Positions 45,741-54,399 of a DNA stretch of 64,000 bases are shown piece by piece (positions within the stretch are counted from its first letter, which is position 1; each line of letters starts with the position of its first letter). Below the pieces are notes generated by a model, which did not search any database, was not told where the DNA came from, and saw only the letters and a list, made by a program, of their open reading frames with translations. Source of the stretch: Methanobrevibacter sp. UBA412 (GTDB lineage: Archaea > Methanobacteriota > Methanobacteria > Methanobacteriales > Methanobacteriaceae); NCBI GenBank assembly GCA_002495685.1, contig DAGJ01000024.1, positions 24,036 through 88,035 on the forward strand. The letters are read 5' to 3'. The position numbers and the translations under genes are program-made.

Positions 45741-46997
45741 TTAAAAAATATTTTCTGGATTTTCTATAAACCCTTTTATTGCTGATGCTGCTACAACTGA
45801 AGGATTTCCTAAATATACTTCAGACTCAGAATCTCCCATTCTACCTTTAAAATTCCTATTAGTTGAAGATATACACACTTCATTTTCAGATAAAACACCC
45901 ATATGACCACCTAAACAAGGTCCACATCCAGGATTACAAATTATTGCACCAGCATCCATAAATATTTGTATTAAACCTTTATTCATAGCTTCTTGATAAA
46001 CTTTTTTAGATGCAGGTATTATAATTAATCTAACATCATCAGAAACTTTTTGCCCTTTTAAAACTTTAGCTGCAGCTAATAAATCAGAAAATCTACCATT
46101 AGTACAAGATCCAATAAAACACTGGTCAATTGATGTTCCTTCTACTTTAGATAATCCTTTAACATTATCCACATCATTTGGACAAGCAATTTGTGCTTCT
46201 AAATCATTAACATCAAATAAATATTCTTTTTCATATATTGAATCTTTGTCTGATTTTAAAATATTTAATTGATTTTTAGTTTTTCCAGTTTTTTTCATAA
46301 CATAACTTAATGTATCTTCATTAGGTTCCATTATTCCATTTTTCGCACCCATTTCAATTGCCATATTACACATGGTCATTCTACTATCAACATCTAAGCC
46401 ATTTATTGTTTCACCACAAAATTCCGCTGTTTTATAAGTACCTCCACCAATTCCTATTTTTCCAATTATATTCAAAATAAGATCTTTTGATGTTATCCCT
46501 TGTGGTAATTCTCCTTCCACTTCAATTTTCATTGCTTCAGGAACCATTAACCATGTTTGTCCAGTAGCATATACCATAGCCATATCAGTTGAACCCATTC
46601 CTGTTGAAAATGCTCCAAATGCACCATAAGTACAAGTATGTGAATCAGCTCCAACTATTAATTTTCCAGGTTCAACTAAACCCATTTCAGGTATGACTTG
46701 ATGACATATTCCTTCTCCATGAGTATAATGGTGTGTAATATTTTGTTTTTTTATAAAATCTCTTGCCACTTTTTGAAATTCTGCAGAACCTATAGTATTA
46801 GCAGGTATTACATGATCAAATACAATTGCTATTTTTTCAGGATCCCATACTTTATCTGCTATTTTTTCAAATGTTTTGATTGCAGGAGGAGATGTTCCAT
46901 CATGGGACATAGCTAAATCCACATTTACTTCTATAATTTCTCCAGGATTTACTTCTCGTCCAACTTTTTTTGATAAAATTTTTTCAGTTATATTCAT
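45741..46997 (-). CDS. hacA: Homoaconitase / 3-isopropylmalate dehydratase large subunit
   Basis: A 418-residue aconitase-family large subunit. VDLAMSHDGTSPPAI, IVGADSHTCTYGAFGAFSTG and CFIGSCTNGRFSD plus CNPGCGPCLGGHMG supply the substrate loop and the three cluster cysteines. The gene directly follows a homocitrate synthase gene, so I favour homoaconitase (AksD/HacA) of coenzyme B 2-oxosuberate synthesis over leucine biosynthesis. Sequence cannot fully separate the two. The small subunit is not in the window. Confidence 0.8.
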   Translation of the reverse strand: MNITEKILSKKVGREVNPGEIIEVNVDLAMSHDGTSPPAIKTFEKIADKVWDPEKIAIVFDHVIPANTIGSAEFQKVARDFIKKQNITHHYTHGEGICHQVIPEMGLVEPGKLIVGADSHTCTYGAFGAFSTGMGSTDMAMVYATGQTWLMVPEAMKIEVEGELPQGITSKDLILNIIGKIGIGGGTYKTAEFCGETINGLDVDSRMTMCNMAIEMGAKNGIMEPNEDTLSYVMKKTGKTKNQLNILKSDKDSIYEKEYLFDVNDLEAQIACPNDVDNVKGLSKVEGTSIDQCFIGSCTNGRFSDLLAAAKVLKGQKVSDDVRLIIIPASKKVYQEAMNKGLIQIFMDAGAIICNPGCGPCLGGHMGVLSENEVCISSTNRNFKGRMGDSESEVYLGNPSVVAASAIKGFIENPENIF

Positions 46998-47039
46998 TTA
47001 ATACCACTTATCTAAGTTAATTAAGAAATTAAATTAATT

Positions 47040-48215
47040 TTAAGGGTCAATAGGTTCATCAATATTTCTTATAATGTCTTTAAATACATCATCATTAATA
47101 TATTGTCCTTCTTCTCTTTTTTCTTTAACTCTTTTAACAATTTTACATAATTGATCTTTTGTTACATTATAACCACAATCATCTAATTTTGCTTTAACTG
47201 CTCTACATCCTGAATGTTTTCCTAAAACTAATTGTCTTTTTTGACCTACTAATTCAGGTAAGTAAGGTTCATATGTTAATGGTTCTTCAATTACTGCATC
47301 AACATGAATTCCAGATTCGTGTCTGAATATATTTTTACCAACAACTGGTTTATTGTAAGGAACTTCTAATCCAGTATCTTTTGATACCATTTCAGATAAT
47401 TCTTTTATTATTTTTGTTTTAAACCCTAAATCTTTACCGTATAAAAGTTTTAATGACATTACGAGTTCTTCAAGTGATGCATTACCTGCTCTTTCACCAA
47501 TACCATTAATAGTTGTTGAAACATCATTTGCTCCAGCTAATAATCCTGCAATTGAGTTAGTAACTGCTAGGCCAAAGTCATTATGACAATGTAAAGCTAT
47601 GTTAGTATTAATTTCTTTTCTTAATTCTTTGATTAAAAAAGTCATTCCTTGTGGGGTTATTGCACCAGTTGTGTCTGCTACATGGACTCTATCTACTCCA
47701 TAACTTTCTGCTTTTTTGTACATTCTTTTTAAATAATCTAAATCTGTTCTTGTTGCATCTTCAGCTGAAAATGCAACGAAAAGACCATGATCTTTAGCAT
47801 ATTCAATAGATTTCATGCAAGTGTTTAAAGCCTCTTGGCGAGTAATATGCATTTTATGTTCTAAATGAAGATCTGATGTTCCCATAAATGTTATAATTCC
47901 ATCTACATCACAATCTAGTGCTGCGTTGATATCACTTATTTTAGTTCTAGCTAAACAAAGTACATCTGCATTTAATCCTTCATGTGCTATAGTTGAAACA
48001 GTGTCTTTTTCATGTTTTGAAACTATTGGAAAACCTACTTCTATTTGATGTATTCTGAATTCATCTAATTTTTTAGCTATTTCAAGTTTTTCCTGTTTAT
48101 CTAAGCAAACGCCTGGTGTTTGTTCTCCATCTCGTAGTGTGGTGTCGTATATGGTGATTTTTTTTGGAAACTTCAATTCTACCTCTTTGTTAAATGGACT
48201 AGTGTAATATTGCAT
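47040..48215 (-). CDS. aksA: Homocitrate synthase AksA
   Basis: A 391-residue LeuA-family condensing enzyme without the C-terminal regulatory domain, the length expected of AksA. IYDTTLRDGEQTPGV carries the metal and catalytic residues, ALHCHNDFGLAVTNS the His ligands, and KNIFRHESGIHVDAV the C-terminal substrate loop. It condenses 2-oxoglutarate and acetyl-CoA toward homocitrate, and its chain-elongated homologues, for the heptanoyl chain of coenzyme B. The ATG at 48215 is chosen because GAGTGA precedes it; GTG 48224 is part of that site. Confidence 0.85.
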   Translation of the reverse strand: MQYYTSPFNKEVELKFPKKITIYDTTLRDGEQTPGVCLDKQEKLEIAKKLDEFRIHQIEVGFPIVSKHEKDTVSTIAHEGLNADVLCLARTKISDINAALDCDVDGIITFMGTSDLHLEHKMHITRQEALNTCMKSIEYAKDHGLFVAFSAEDATRTDLDYLKRMYKKAESYGVDRVHVADTTGAITPQGMTFLIKELRKEINTNIALHCHNDFGLAVTNSIAGLLAGANDVSTTINGIGERAGNASLEELVMSLKLLYGKDLGFKTKIIKELSEMVSKDTGLEVPYNKPVVGKNIFRHESGIHVDAVIEEPLTYEPYLPELVGQKRQLVLGKHSGCRAVKAKLDDCGYNVTKDQLCKIVKRVKEKREEGQYINDDVFKDIIRNIDEPIDP

Positions 48216-48339
48216 TATTTTCACTCTATTTTTTGTTAATTATTTTTATATTTTATAAAGTATAGTTATCTTAATTTTTTTATTTTCTTTTTTGTTTTTA
48301 ATAAAACTTTTTAATATTTTTGTAATAATTTTAATTTTT

Positions 48340-48891
48340 TTATAAATTTTTATCTTTGTTTTCTAGTAATTCTAAGTAAGATGTTCTTTCAAATCCTTTT
48401 TTTATTCCTAATTTTTCAAAAATTTTAAAAATATTTTCTTGTGCTTTTTTGTAATCATTCCCATCTTCTAAGATGGTTTCGATTTCCATGTAGGGTTCTA
48501 ATCCTTCAACATTATCTAAACTAATTGAATATTCATTTAAATCATAATAATCTCTTGTTTTTTTAACGGTTCTAACATTTGTAAATCCTAAGTTCATGAA
48601 AATTTTTTTACATTTGTTTTCATCTTCTATTTTCATTTCAATTTCTTCTCGGGTTTTACTTTTTTTATCTATTTTGGGACCTTTGTATGTTATGAATAAT
48701 TCTTCTTTTTCATCGGTATTTACTTTTCTAATCCTTAGAGCTTCATCAGTTTTTGCAAAATCTACTATTGGGCTGTTAAAATATATGTCTGTTTGAGTTT
48801 CAGTTTTATTTTTTTCCACATTTAATTTCTTTAATTCTTCAATAATTTCTTCAAAACTATTAATTTTTGCTTTTGCTTCTACTTCTATCAT
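48340..48891 (-). CDS. CYTH-domain protein (CyaB class IV adenylyl cyclase-like)
   Basis: A 183-residue CYTH protein beginning with the ExExK motif (EVEAKAK, residues 3-9), followed by TQTDIYFNSP, EALRIRKV and LFITYKGPK. The tunnel-fold binds triphosphates; members are adenylyl cyclases, thiamine triphosphatases or inorganic triphosphatases. The archaeal function is usually unknown. It is divergent from the TBP gene. Confidence 0.85.
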   Translation of the reverse strand: MIEVEAKAKINSFEEIIEELKKLNVEKNKTETQTDIYFNSPIVDFAKTDEALRIRKVNTDEKEELFITYKGPKIDKKSKTREEIEMKIEDENKCKKIFMNLGFTNVRTVKKTRDYYDLNEYSISLDNVEGLEPYMEIETILEDGNDYKKAQENIFKIFEKLGIKKGFERTSYLELLENKDKNL

Positions 48892-48990
48892 TTAATCCCT
48901 CATTTTATTTTAAATTTCTTTTAATTATTATATATTATATGTTTTGTATTTACTTTTCTAAAATATTTTCATAAGCTTATTTTTTTATTT

Positions 48991-49023
48991 TTTATAAATA
49001 CATTTATATACTTTATAAATACA
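48991..49023 (+). promoter_or_regulatory. Tandem TATA-like direct repeat in the TBP promoter
   Basis: TTTATAAATACA occurs at 48991-49002 and again at 49012-49023, 21 bp apart (two helical turns), with TTTATATAC between them. This is the promoter region of the gene for TBP itself, about 80-110 bp before its start codon. Confidence 0.5.
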
Positions 49024-49103
49024 ATATATTTTTAGTAAAAGTTTTACTATGTTATTTTTAAAATTTTACTTACTTTTTTTAAATTATATTGGAGGTATAT
49101 GAA

Positions 49104-49649
49104 TTGACCGATGTTGATATAAAAATAGAGAACATTGTGTCTTCTGCAAGTATTGGTAAAGATATTGTTCTTACTGAGATTTCTAAAGCATTAGAAGGCG
49201 TTACTTTTAATCGTGAACAGTTCCCAGGTTTAGTTTTTAAACTAAAAGATCCAAAAACTGCTGCTTTGATTTTTAGCTCTGGTAAACTAGTATGTACTGG
49301 TGCAAAATCTATAGATGACTCAAAGTTGGCTATTAAAAAAACTGTGGATAAAATGCGGACAATTGACACTGATATTCCTGAAGAATTCGAAATTAAAATT
49401 CAAAATATTGTGGCTTCTGCTAATTTACAATCCACACTAAACTTAGAAGCTGTGGCGTTAGAATTAGAAAACACAGAATATGAACCTGAGCAATTCCCAG
49501 GTTTAGTTTATAGGTTGACTGACCCTAAAGTTGTTTTATTATTATTTGGTTCTGGTAAAGTTGTATGTACTGGGGCTAAAACTCGAGGAGATGCTAAGCT
49601 CGGAGTAGAAAGAGCTTATGACAGACTCAAAGAGTTGGATTTAATTTAA
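49104..49649 (+). CDS. tbp: TATA-box-binding protein
   Basis: A 181-residue TBP with two direct repeats. Repeat 1 has EQFPGLVFKLKDPKTAALIF and SGKLVCTGAKS; repeat 2 has EQFPGLVYRLTDPKVVLLLF and SGKVVCTGAKT. The start is a TTG at 49104, seven nt after GGAGGT, which gives the length typical of archaeal TBPs; a TTG at 49089 lies inside the binding site. It nucleates transcription with TFB. The SerB fusion gene follows by 12 nt. Confidence 0.96.
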   Translation: MTDVDIKIENIVSSASIGKDIVLTEISKALEGVTFNREQFPGLVFKLKDPKTAALIFSSGKLVCTGAKSIDDSKLAIKKTVDKMRTIDTDIPEEFEIKIQNIVASANLQSTLNLEAVALELENTEYEPEQFPGLVYRLTDPKVVLLLFGSGKVVCTGAKTRGDAKLGVERAYDRLKELDLI

Positions 49650-49661
49650 TTGGTGGTATGT

Positions 49662-51314
49662 TTGATTAAACTTGTAGTATTTGATTTAGATAATGTTATA
49701 ATTAATGGTGAAGGAATAGATGAAATAGGAAAATTAGCAAACGTTCAAGATAAAATTGCAGAAATCACTGAACAAGCAATGAACGGTGATATTGACTTCG
49801 AAACATCTATAAATGAAAGAGTTAAGCTTCTTGAAGGAGCTTCTGTTGAAGAAATTAAGAAAATAGCTGATGAATTACCTCTTAATAACGGTGCTGAAGA
49901 AACAATTAAAGCATTAAAAGATAAAGGCTATGAAATAGCAATTATTAGTGGTAGTTTTGATGTTATTGCTGATTCTATTAAGGATAAACTTAATATTGAT
50001 TATTTATTTACTAATTCTTTAAGTGAAGAAGATGGAAAATTAACTGGTGAAGTTACTGGACCTTTAGTTTCCGGTTCTAAACTTGATGTTTTATCTGATT
50101 TATTAAAAGAAAAAGATTACGATTTAGCTGATTGTATAGCTGTTGGTGACGGTGCTAATGATATATCCATGCTTGAAGGTGTTGGATATGGTATAGCATT
50201 TAATGCAAAACCAAAAGTTAAAGAAATAGCTGATGTAATTGTGGAAGATAATGATTTAAATGATGTTTTAACTGTTATAGAAGATTTAGATTCTAAAGTT
50301 GAAGCTAAAGAATCTGAAGAAGCTAAAGATTCTAAAGTTGAAGCTAAAGAACCTGAAAAACCTGAAGATTCTAAAGCTGAAGATGGTGAAGATAATTCTT
50401 CTAAGAAAGAAGCTAAAGATTCTAAAAAATCTAAAAAATCTAAAAAGTCTAAACTTCCTGAACCAACTAACTTTGTGCTTGCAGACACTATGGATGGAGT
50501 AAAAGTACAAAAAGATGAAAAGGAAAAACTTATATCTCAAATTGCTGATGAAAGAGAAGCTTTTAATAAAGAAGCTAAGGAACAACGTAAAATACGTGAT
50601 GAATTAAATAATTCTTTAAAAGAAAATCTTCAAAAGGCTATTGAATACAGAGATGCACGTAATGAGATTAACAAAGACGTCGAAGCTAATAAAAAGAAAA
50701 GAAATGACGTTAATGAAAAAATCAAAAATCTTGAATGGTCCTCTGGTAAAAGAGATAAAGTAAAACTCGAAAATGAAATTAAAAAAATAGATAAAATAAT
50801 TGAAACTAGAGTTTTAGATATTAAAAAAGAAAATCAGCTTGTTAAAAATGCAAATGATCTTAGAAAACAATTAACTGAAGTTAAAGAAGACGATAAAGTT
50901 AAAGATGAAGCTCAAGAGCTTAAAAAAGAATCAGAATTATACCATGCTAATGTTGTGGAACATTCTGCTAAAGCTCAAGAAGCTCATGAAAACATGCTTA
51001 AATACTTTAGAAAAACTGATGAGATTAGAACAGCAGCAGATGAAGCTCATAAAAACTTTATTCAAGCTAGAAAGAATGCATCCGCTAAACATGAAGACTT
51101 TAAAATGGTTTTAAGTGAAATTCATGTTATTAATAAAAAATTAGGTAGAAACAACAAACCTAGAAGACAAAAATCTAATAATAAAGGATCATCTCCTAAT
51201 AAACGGAATAAAGAAGAAAAAGAAAAAGCTGAAGTTATCTTTGATAAGTTTAAACATGGTAAAAAACTTTCAACTGAAGAACTTTTACTTTTACAAAAAT
51301 ATGATATAAGTTAA
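49662..51314 (+). CDS. serB: Phosphoserine phosphatase SerB fused to a coiled-coil domain
   Basis: A 550-residue fusion. Residues 1-210 are a SerB/HAD phosphatase (VVFDLDNVII nucleophile, ISGSFDV, VGDGANDISMLE). A charged Lys/Glu/Asp/Ser linker with repeats follows to about 275. Residues 275-500 are a long coiled coil resembling the archaeal COG1340-type proteins (RKIRDELNNSLKENLQKAIE). A basic tail and a short helix (STEELLLLQKYDIS) end it. The start is a TTG at 49662 after GGTGGT. Fusions of this type are known in Methanobacteriales; the purpose of the coiled coil is unknown. Confidence 0.85.
   Translation: MIKLVVFDLDNVIINGEGIDEIGKLANVQDKIAEITEQAMNGDIDFETSINERVKLLEGASVEEIKKIADELPLNNGAEETIKALKDKGYEIAIISGSFDVIADSIKDKLNIDYLFTNSLSEEDGKLTGEVTGPLVSGSKLDVLSDLLKEKDYDLADCIAVGDGANDISMLEGVGYGIAFNAKPKVKEIADVIVEDNDLNDVLTVIEDLDSKVEAKESEEAKDSKVEAKEPEKPEDSKAEDGEDNSSKKEAKDSKKSKKSKKSKLPEPTNFVLADTMDGVKVQKDEKEKLISQIADEREAFNKEAKEQRKIRDELNNSLKENLQKAIEYRDARNEINKDVEANKKKRNDVNEKIKNLEWSSGKRDKVKLENEIKKIDKIIETRVLDIKKENQLVKNANDLRKQLTEVKEDDKVKDEAQELKKESELYHANVVEHSAKAQEAHENMLKYFRKTDEIRTAADEAHKNFIQARKNASAKHEDFKMVLSEIHVINKKLGRNNKPRRQKSNNKGSSPNKRNKEEKEKAEVIFDKFKHGKKLSTEELLLLQKYDIS
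50289..50351 (+). repeat. 24-bp direct repeat in the SerB linker
   Basis: A 24-nt unit starting GATTCTAAAGTTGAAGC is repeated exactly at 50289-50312 and 50328-50351. It encodes DSKVEAKE in the charged linker. The linker is likely to vary in length between strains. Confidence 0.75.
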
Positions 51315-51387
51315 ATATTTTTTTAATTTATTCATTAATATTTTTTTAATTTTCATTAAAAAAATAATTTATTTAGAGTGAAAATAT

Positions 51388-51561
51388 ATGGTTGAAGAAG
51401 ATACAATTGATAAACCTGAAAAAATTGAAGAATGTTATACCTGTGGTAAAAAATTCAATATAAATGCTAATGATAATAGCCATTATCACTATGGAAAATT
51501 TCCTATGTGTAATTATTGTAGTAATTTTTATGGATTTTACGATAAGGAATATAAAAAGTAA
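51388..51561 (+). CDS. Small zinc-ribbon protein (57 aa)
   Basis: ATG at 51388 after GAGTGA opens a 57-residue frame ending at TAA 51561. The sequence begins MVEEDTIDKPEKIEE and has CYTCGKKF (Cys16 and Cys19) and MCNYCSNF (Cys41 and Cys44), a zinc ribbon with His32 and His34 between the pairs. Small zinc ribbons often bind nucleic acid or partner proteins; the function is unknown. It lies 73 bp after the SerB fusion gene and is too short for common gene-calling cut-offs. Confidence 0.75.
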   Translation: MVEEDTIDKPEKIEECYTCGKKFNINANDNSHYHYGKFPMCNYCSNFYGFYDKEYKK

Positions 51562-51850
51562 GTTTATATAATCCATTTTTTTCTAACTATTTTTTTATAA
51601 TTTTAATTTCTAAAATTCATTACTTTTTTTAAGCTACTAATTTTATAAAATTTAATTTACATCTATACAAAATTTTATATACATCCAAAATGTGTATATT
51701 AAAAATATTAATTTTTTAAAAGTATTAATTCTGTAATTTATTTAAAATAAAAACAATTTTATAAATTAATAAATTAATTTTTTTTATATTGAAAAACTTT
51801 TAATATGAAAAAAATAAAAAGATTTCTTTAATTATTTATAAGTGATAATC

Positions 51851-54010
51851 ATGCATGAAATCATTATTTGCGAAAAACCAAAAGCAGCTGAAAAAATAGC
51901 ACAAGCTATTTCACCAAATGTCAAAAAAAGAAAATATAATAAGAAAGTATCTTATTGGGAAATTGAAGAAGAAAATAAAAAAATTACAGTTTTGTCAGCT
52001 GTAGGGCATTTATATTCATTAACACCAGTTAATCCTAAAAGTAAAGTATTTTTTGATTTAGAGTGGGCACCCCTCTATGAAATAGATAAAACTAAAAAAT
52101 ATACAAGAGATTATGTTTATGCAATAAAAAAATTTTCTAAAGATGCAGATAAATTTATTCATGCTTGCGATTATGATATTGAAGGAACATTAATAGGATA
52201 TAATGCATTAAAATATGCATGTGGTCAAAATACTACCGCTAATATATCAAGAATGAAATTTTCTACTTTAACTAAAACCGATATTCTAGATGCTTACAAT
52301 AATATGATAGATTTGGATTTACATCAAGTCGAAAGTGGATCAGCAAGACATGTTTTAGATTTCTATTTTGGGGTAAATATATCTAAATCATTAATGCATT
52401 CAGTTAGAACAGCTAAGAAAAGATTTTTAAAACTTTCTGCTGGACGTGTACAAACACCAACATTGTCTATTTTAGTAGATAGAGAAAAACAAATTAAAAA
52501 ATTTATACCTAAACCCTATTGGTTAATTAAAGCATTACTAAATGGGGAAATAATAGCGGATCATGAAGATGGGAAGATATTTGATAAAAAAAGAGCTGAA
52601 GAAATTTTTGATAAATGTCAAAATCAAAATGCTTTAGTTGATGAAGTTAAAAAAACTGAAACAATCAGAAAACCTCCAGTTCCTTTCAATTTAGGAGGGT
52701 TACAATCTGAAGCTTATGGAGTTTTTGGTTTTAGTCCTAAAAAAACACAAATGATTGCTCAAAATCTTTATACTGGGGGATTTACATCTTATCCTCGTAC
52801 TTCTTCTCAAAAACTTCCAAAAAGTTTAGAATACAAAAAAATATTCATGCAATTATCCAAAAATGCAGAATTTAAGAAGCATATTCAAGATTTACCTTCA
52901 GAATTAAAACCTAATGAAGGTAAAAAAAAGGATGCTGCTCACCCTGCTATACATCCAACTGGCGTTTTGCCTGATAAATTATCTAAAGATGAACTAAAAA
53001 TTTATGAATTAATTGTTTATAGGTTCATAAGTGTATTTTGTGAAAATTCAAAATTAGAATCTGTGAAAACTGATTTATTAATAGCGAATGAAAAATTTAA
53101 CTTCAAAAGAAAAAGAGTTTCTTATCTTGGATGGTTAGCACATTACCCTTTTAAAAAAATAGAAAATGAAAATTTTTTAGATATTAAGAAAGGAGATATT
53201 ATTAAAGTAGAAAAAATATGTTCTGAGCAAAAAGAAACCAAACCTCCAGCTAGATATAATGAAGCTTCTTTAATTAAAGAATTGGAAAAAAGGGAATTAG
53301 GAACAAAGGCTACAAGAGCGGATATTATCGCTAAACTTTATGATAGGAAATATATTAGTGGTAAAAAAATTGAAGTAAATCAGCTTGGTGAAAATTTAAT
53401 TGATACATTAAAAGAATATTGTGAAGATTTAACTAGTGAAGATTTAACTCGTGATTTTGAAAAAAGATTAGAAGGTATCAGTAATGATAAGACTACTCAA
53501 GAAGCAGTTGTTAATGATGCAGAAAAAGAAGTTAAAGCTATTTTGGGTGATATTAATAAAAATGAAGCCGATATTGGGGATAAACTTTATGATGCTTACC
53601 AACAAAGTAGGATTGTTGGTGAATGTTCCTGTGGTGGAAATTTAGTTATGAAGTACTCTCCTAGAAATAAAAGCCATTTTGTAGGATGTTCTAATTATCC
53701 TGAATGTGAAATTACTTATTCTCTTCCAAAAGGAGCTACTTTTTTAAAGAAAACATGTCCAAAATGTGGTCTTCCTATTATTTCTTTTGGTAAACCTCGC
53801 CAACATGCTTGTTTAGATCCAAATTGTGGTAAAGATAATACTAAACGACATGTGGTTAAAGTTGTTGGGGTTTGTCCTGATTGTGGAAAAGATTTAGTTA
53901 AACGATCTGGTAGGTATGGGGATTTTGTAGGTTGTAAAAGTTTTCCTAAATGTAGATTTACCTGTTCTTTAGAGGAATTAAAAGATTTGGAAAGTAAATC
54001 TAAAAAATAA
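51851..54010 (+). CDS. topA: DNA topoisomerase I (type IA)
   Basis: A 719-residue topoisomerase. The Toprim domain opens with [13 protein letters not shown] and contains [12 protein letters not shown]. The active-site Tyr lies in [12 protein letters not shown] near residue 316. The C-terminal region has three cysteine-based zinc motifs (CSCGG to CSNYPEC, CPKCG to CLDPNC, CPDCG to CKSFPKC). The enzyme relaxes negative supercoils. The ATG at 51851 follows GTGATAATC; the GTG at 51842 is the binding site. A G-C-containing hairpin terminator follows. Confidence 0.95.
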   Translation: MHEIIICEKPKAAEKIAQAISPNVKKRKYNKKVSYWEIEEENKKITVLSAVGHLYSLTPVNPKSKVFFDLEWAPLYEIDKTKKYTRDYVYAIKKFSKDADKFIHACDYDIEGTLIGYNALKYACGQNTTANISRMKFSTLTKTDILDAYNNMIDLDLHQVESGSARHVLDFYFGVNISKSLMHSVRTAKKRFLKLSAGRVQTPTLSILVDREKQIKKFIPKPYWLIKALLNGEIIADHEDGKIFDKKRAEEIFDKCQNQNALVDEVKKTETIRKPPVPFNLGGLQSEAYGVFGFSPKKTQMIAQNLYTGGFTSYPRTSSQKLPKSLEYKKIFMQLSKNAEFKKHIQDLPSELKPNEGKKKDAAHPAIHPTGVLPDKLSKDELKIYELIVYRFISVFCENSKLESVKTDLLIANEKFNFKRKRVSYLGWLAHYPFKKIENENFLDIKKGDIIKVEKICSEQKETKPPARYNEASLIKELEKRELGTKATRADIIAKLYDRKYISGKKIEVNQLGENLIDTLKEYCEDLTSEDLTRDFEKRLEGISNDKTTQEAVVNDAEKEVKAILGDINKNEADIGDKLYDAYQQSRIVGECSCGGNLVMKYSPRNKSHFVGCSNYPECEITYSLPKGATFLKKTCPKCGLPIISFGKPRQHACLDPNCGKDNTKRHVVKVVGVCPDCGKDLVKRSGRYGDFVGCKSFPKCRFTCSLEELKDLESKSKK

Positions 54011-54399
54011 TTTTTTTATTATTTTTTTATTTTAAAATTTTGCCCAATATTTTTTTAGGGTAAAATTGCTTTTTTTTAGAAAGTTATATAAATATTTAAA
54101 TTGAATAGTTAATTATTATTAAATTTGAAATAATTTTTTTCATTACATTTTTTATAAAAAAATTTAATTTAATATAATTAGTGTAAATTTTGATTTAATA
54201 ATTTTAATTATAAATTTAATATTTAATCAAAAATGATTATTTAATAATTTAAATTTATTTAATTAAAAATTTAAGATGGTGAAATTAAATTTTTTTTAAG
54301 TTATAATTATTTTTTTTTTAACATTAAAAAAGAATTATATTTATTAGTTATAAAAAAATTTATTTGCATTGTCTTTTATTTAATTTATGAGGATTTTAT
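54011..54399. other. 389 bp AT-rich region upstream of aglB
   Basis: No gene was recognised. The region holds a topA terminator at 54038-54078 and long A/T stretches, including TTATATTTATTAG near 54333. The aglB ribosome binding site GAGGAT lies at 54388-54393. Confidence 0.55.
54038..54078 (+). terminator. Terminator of topA
   Basis: TTTTGCCC (54038-54045) pairs with GGGTAAAA (54058-54065), including one G-U pair, followed by a run of eight to nine T. Confidence 0.55.
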
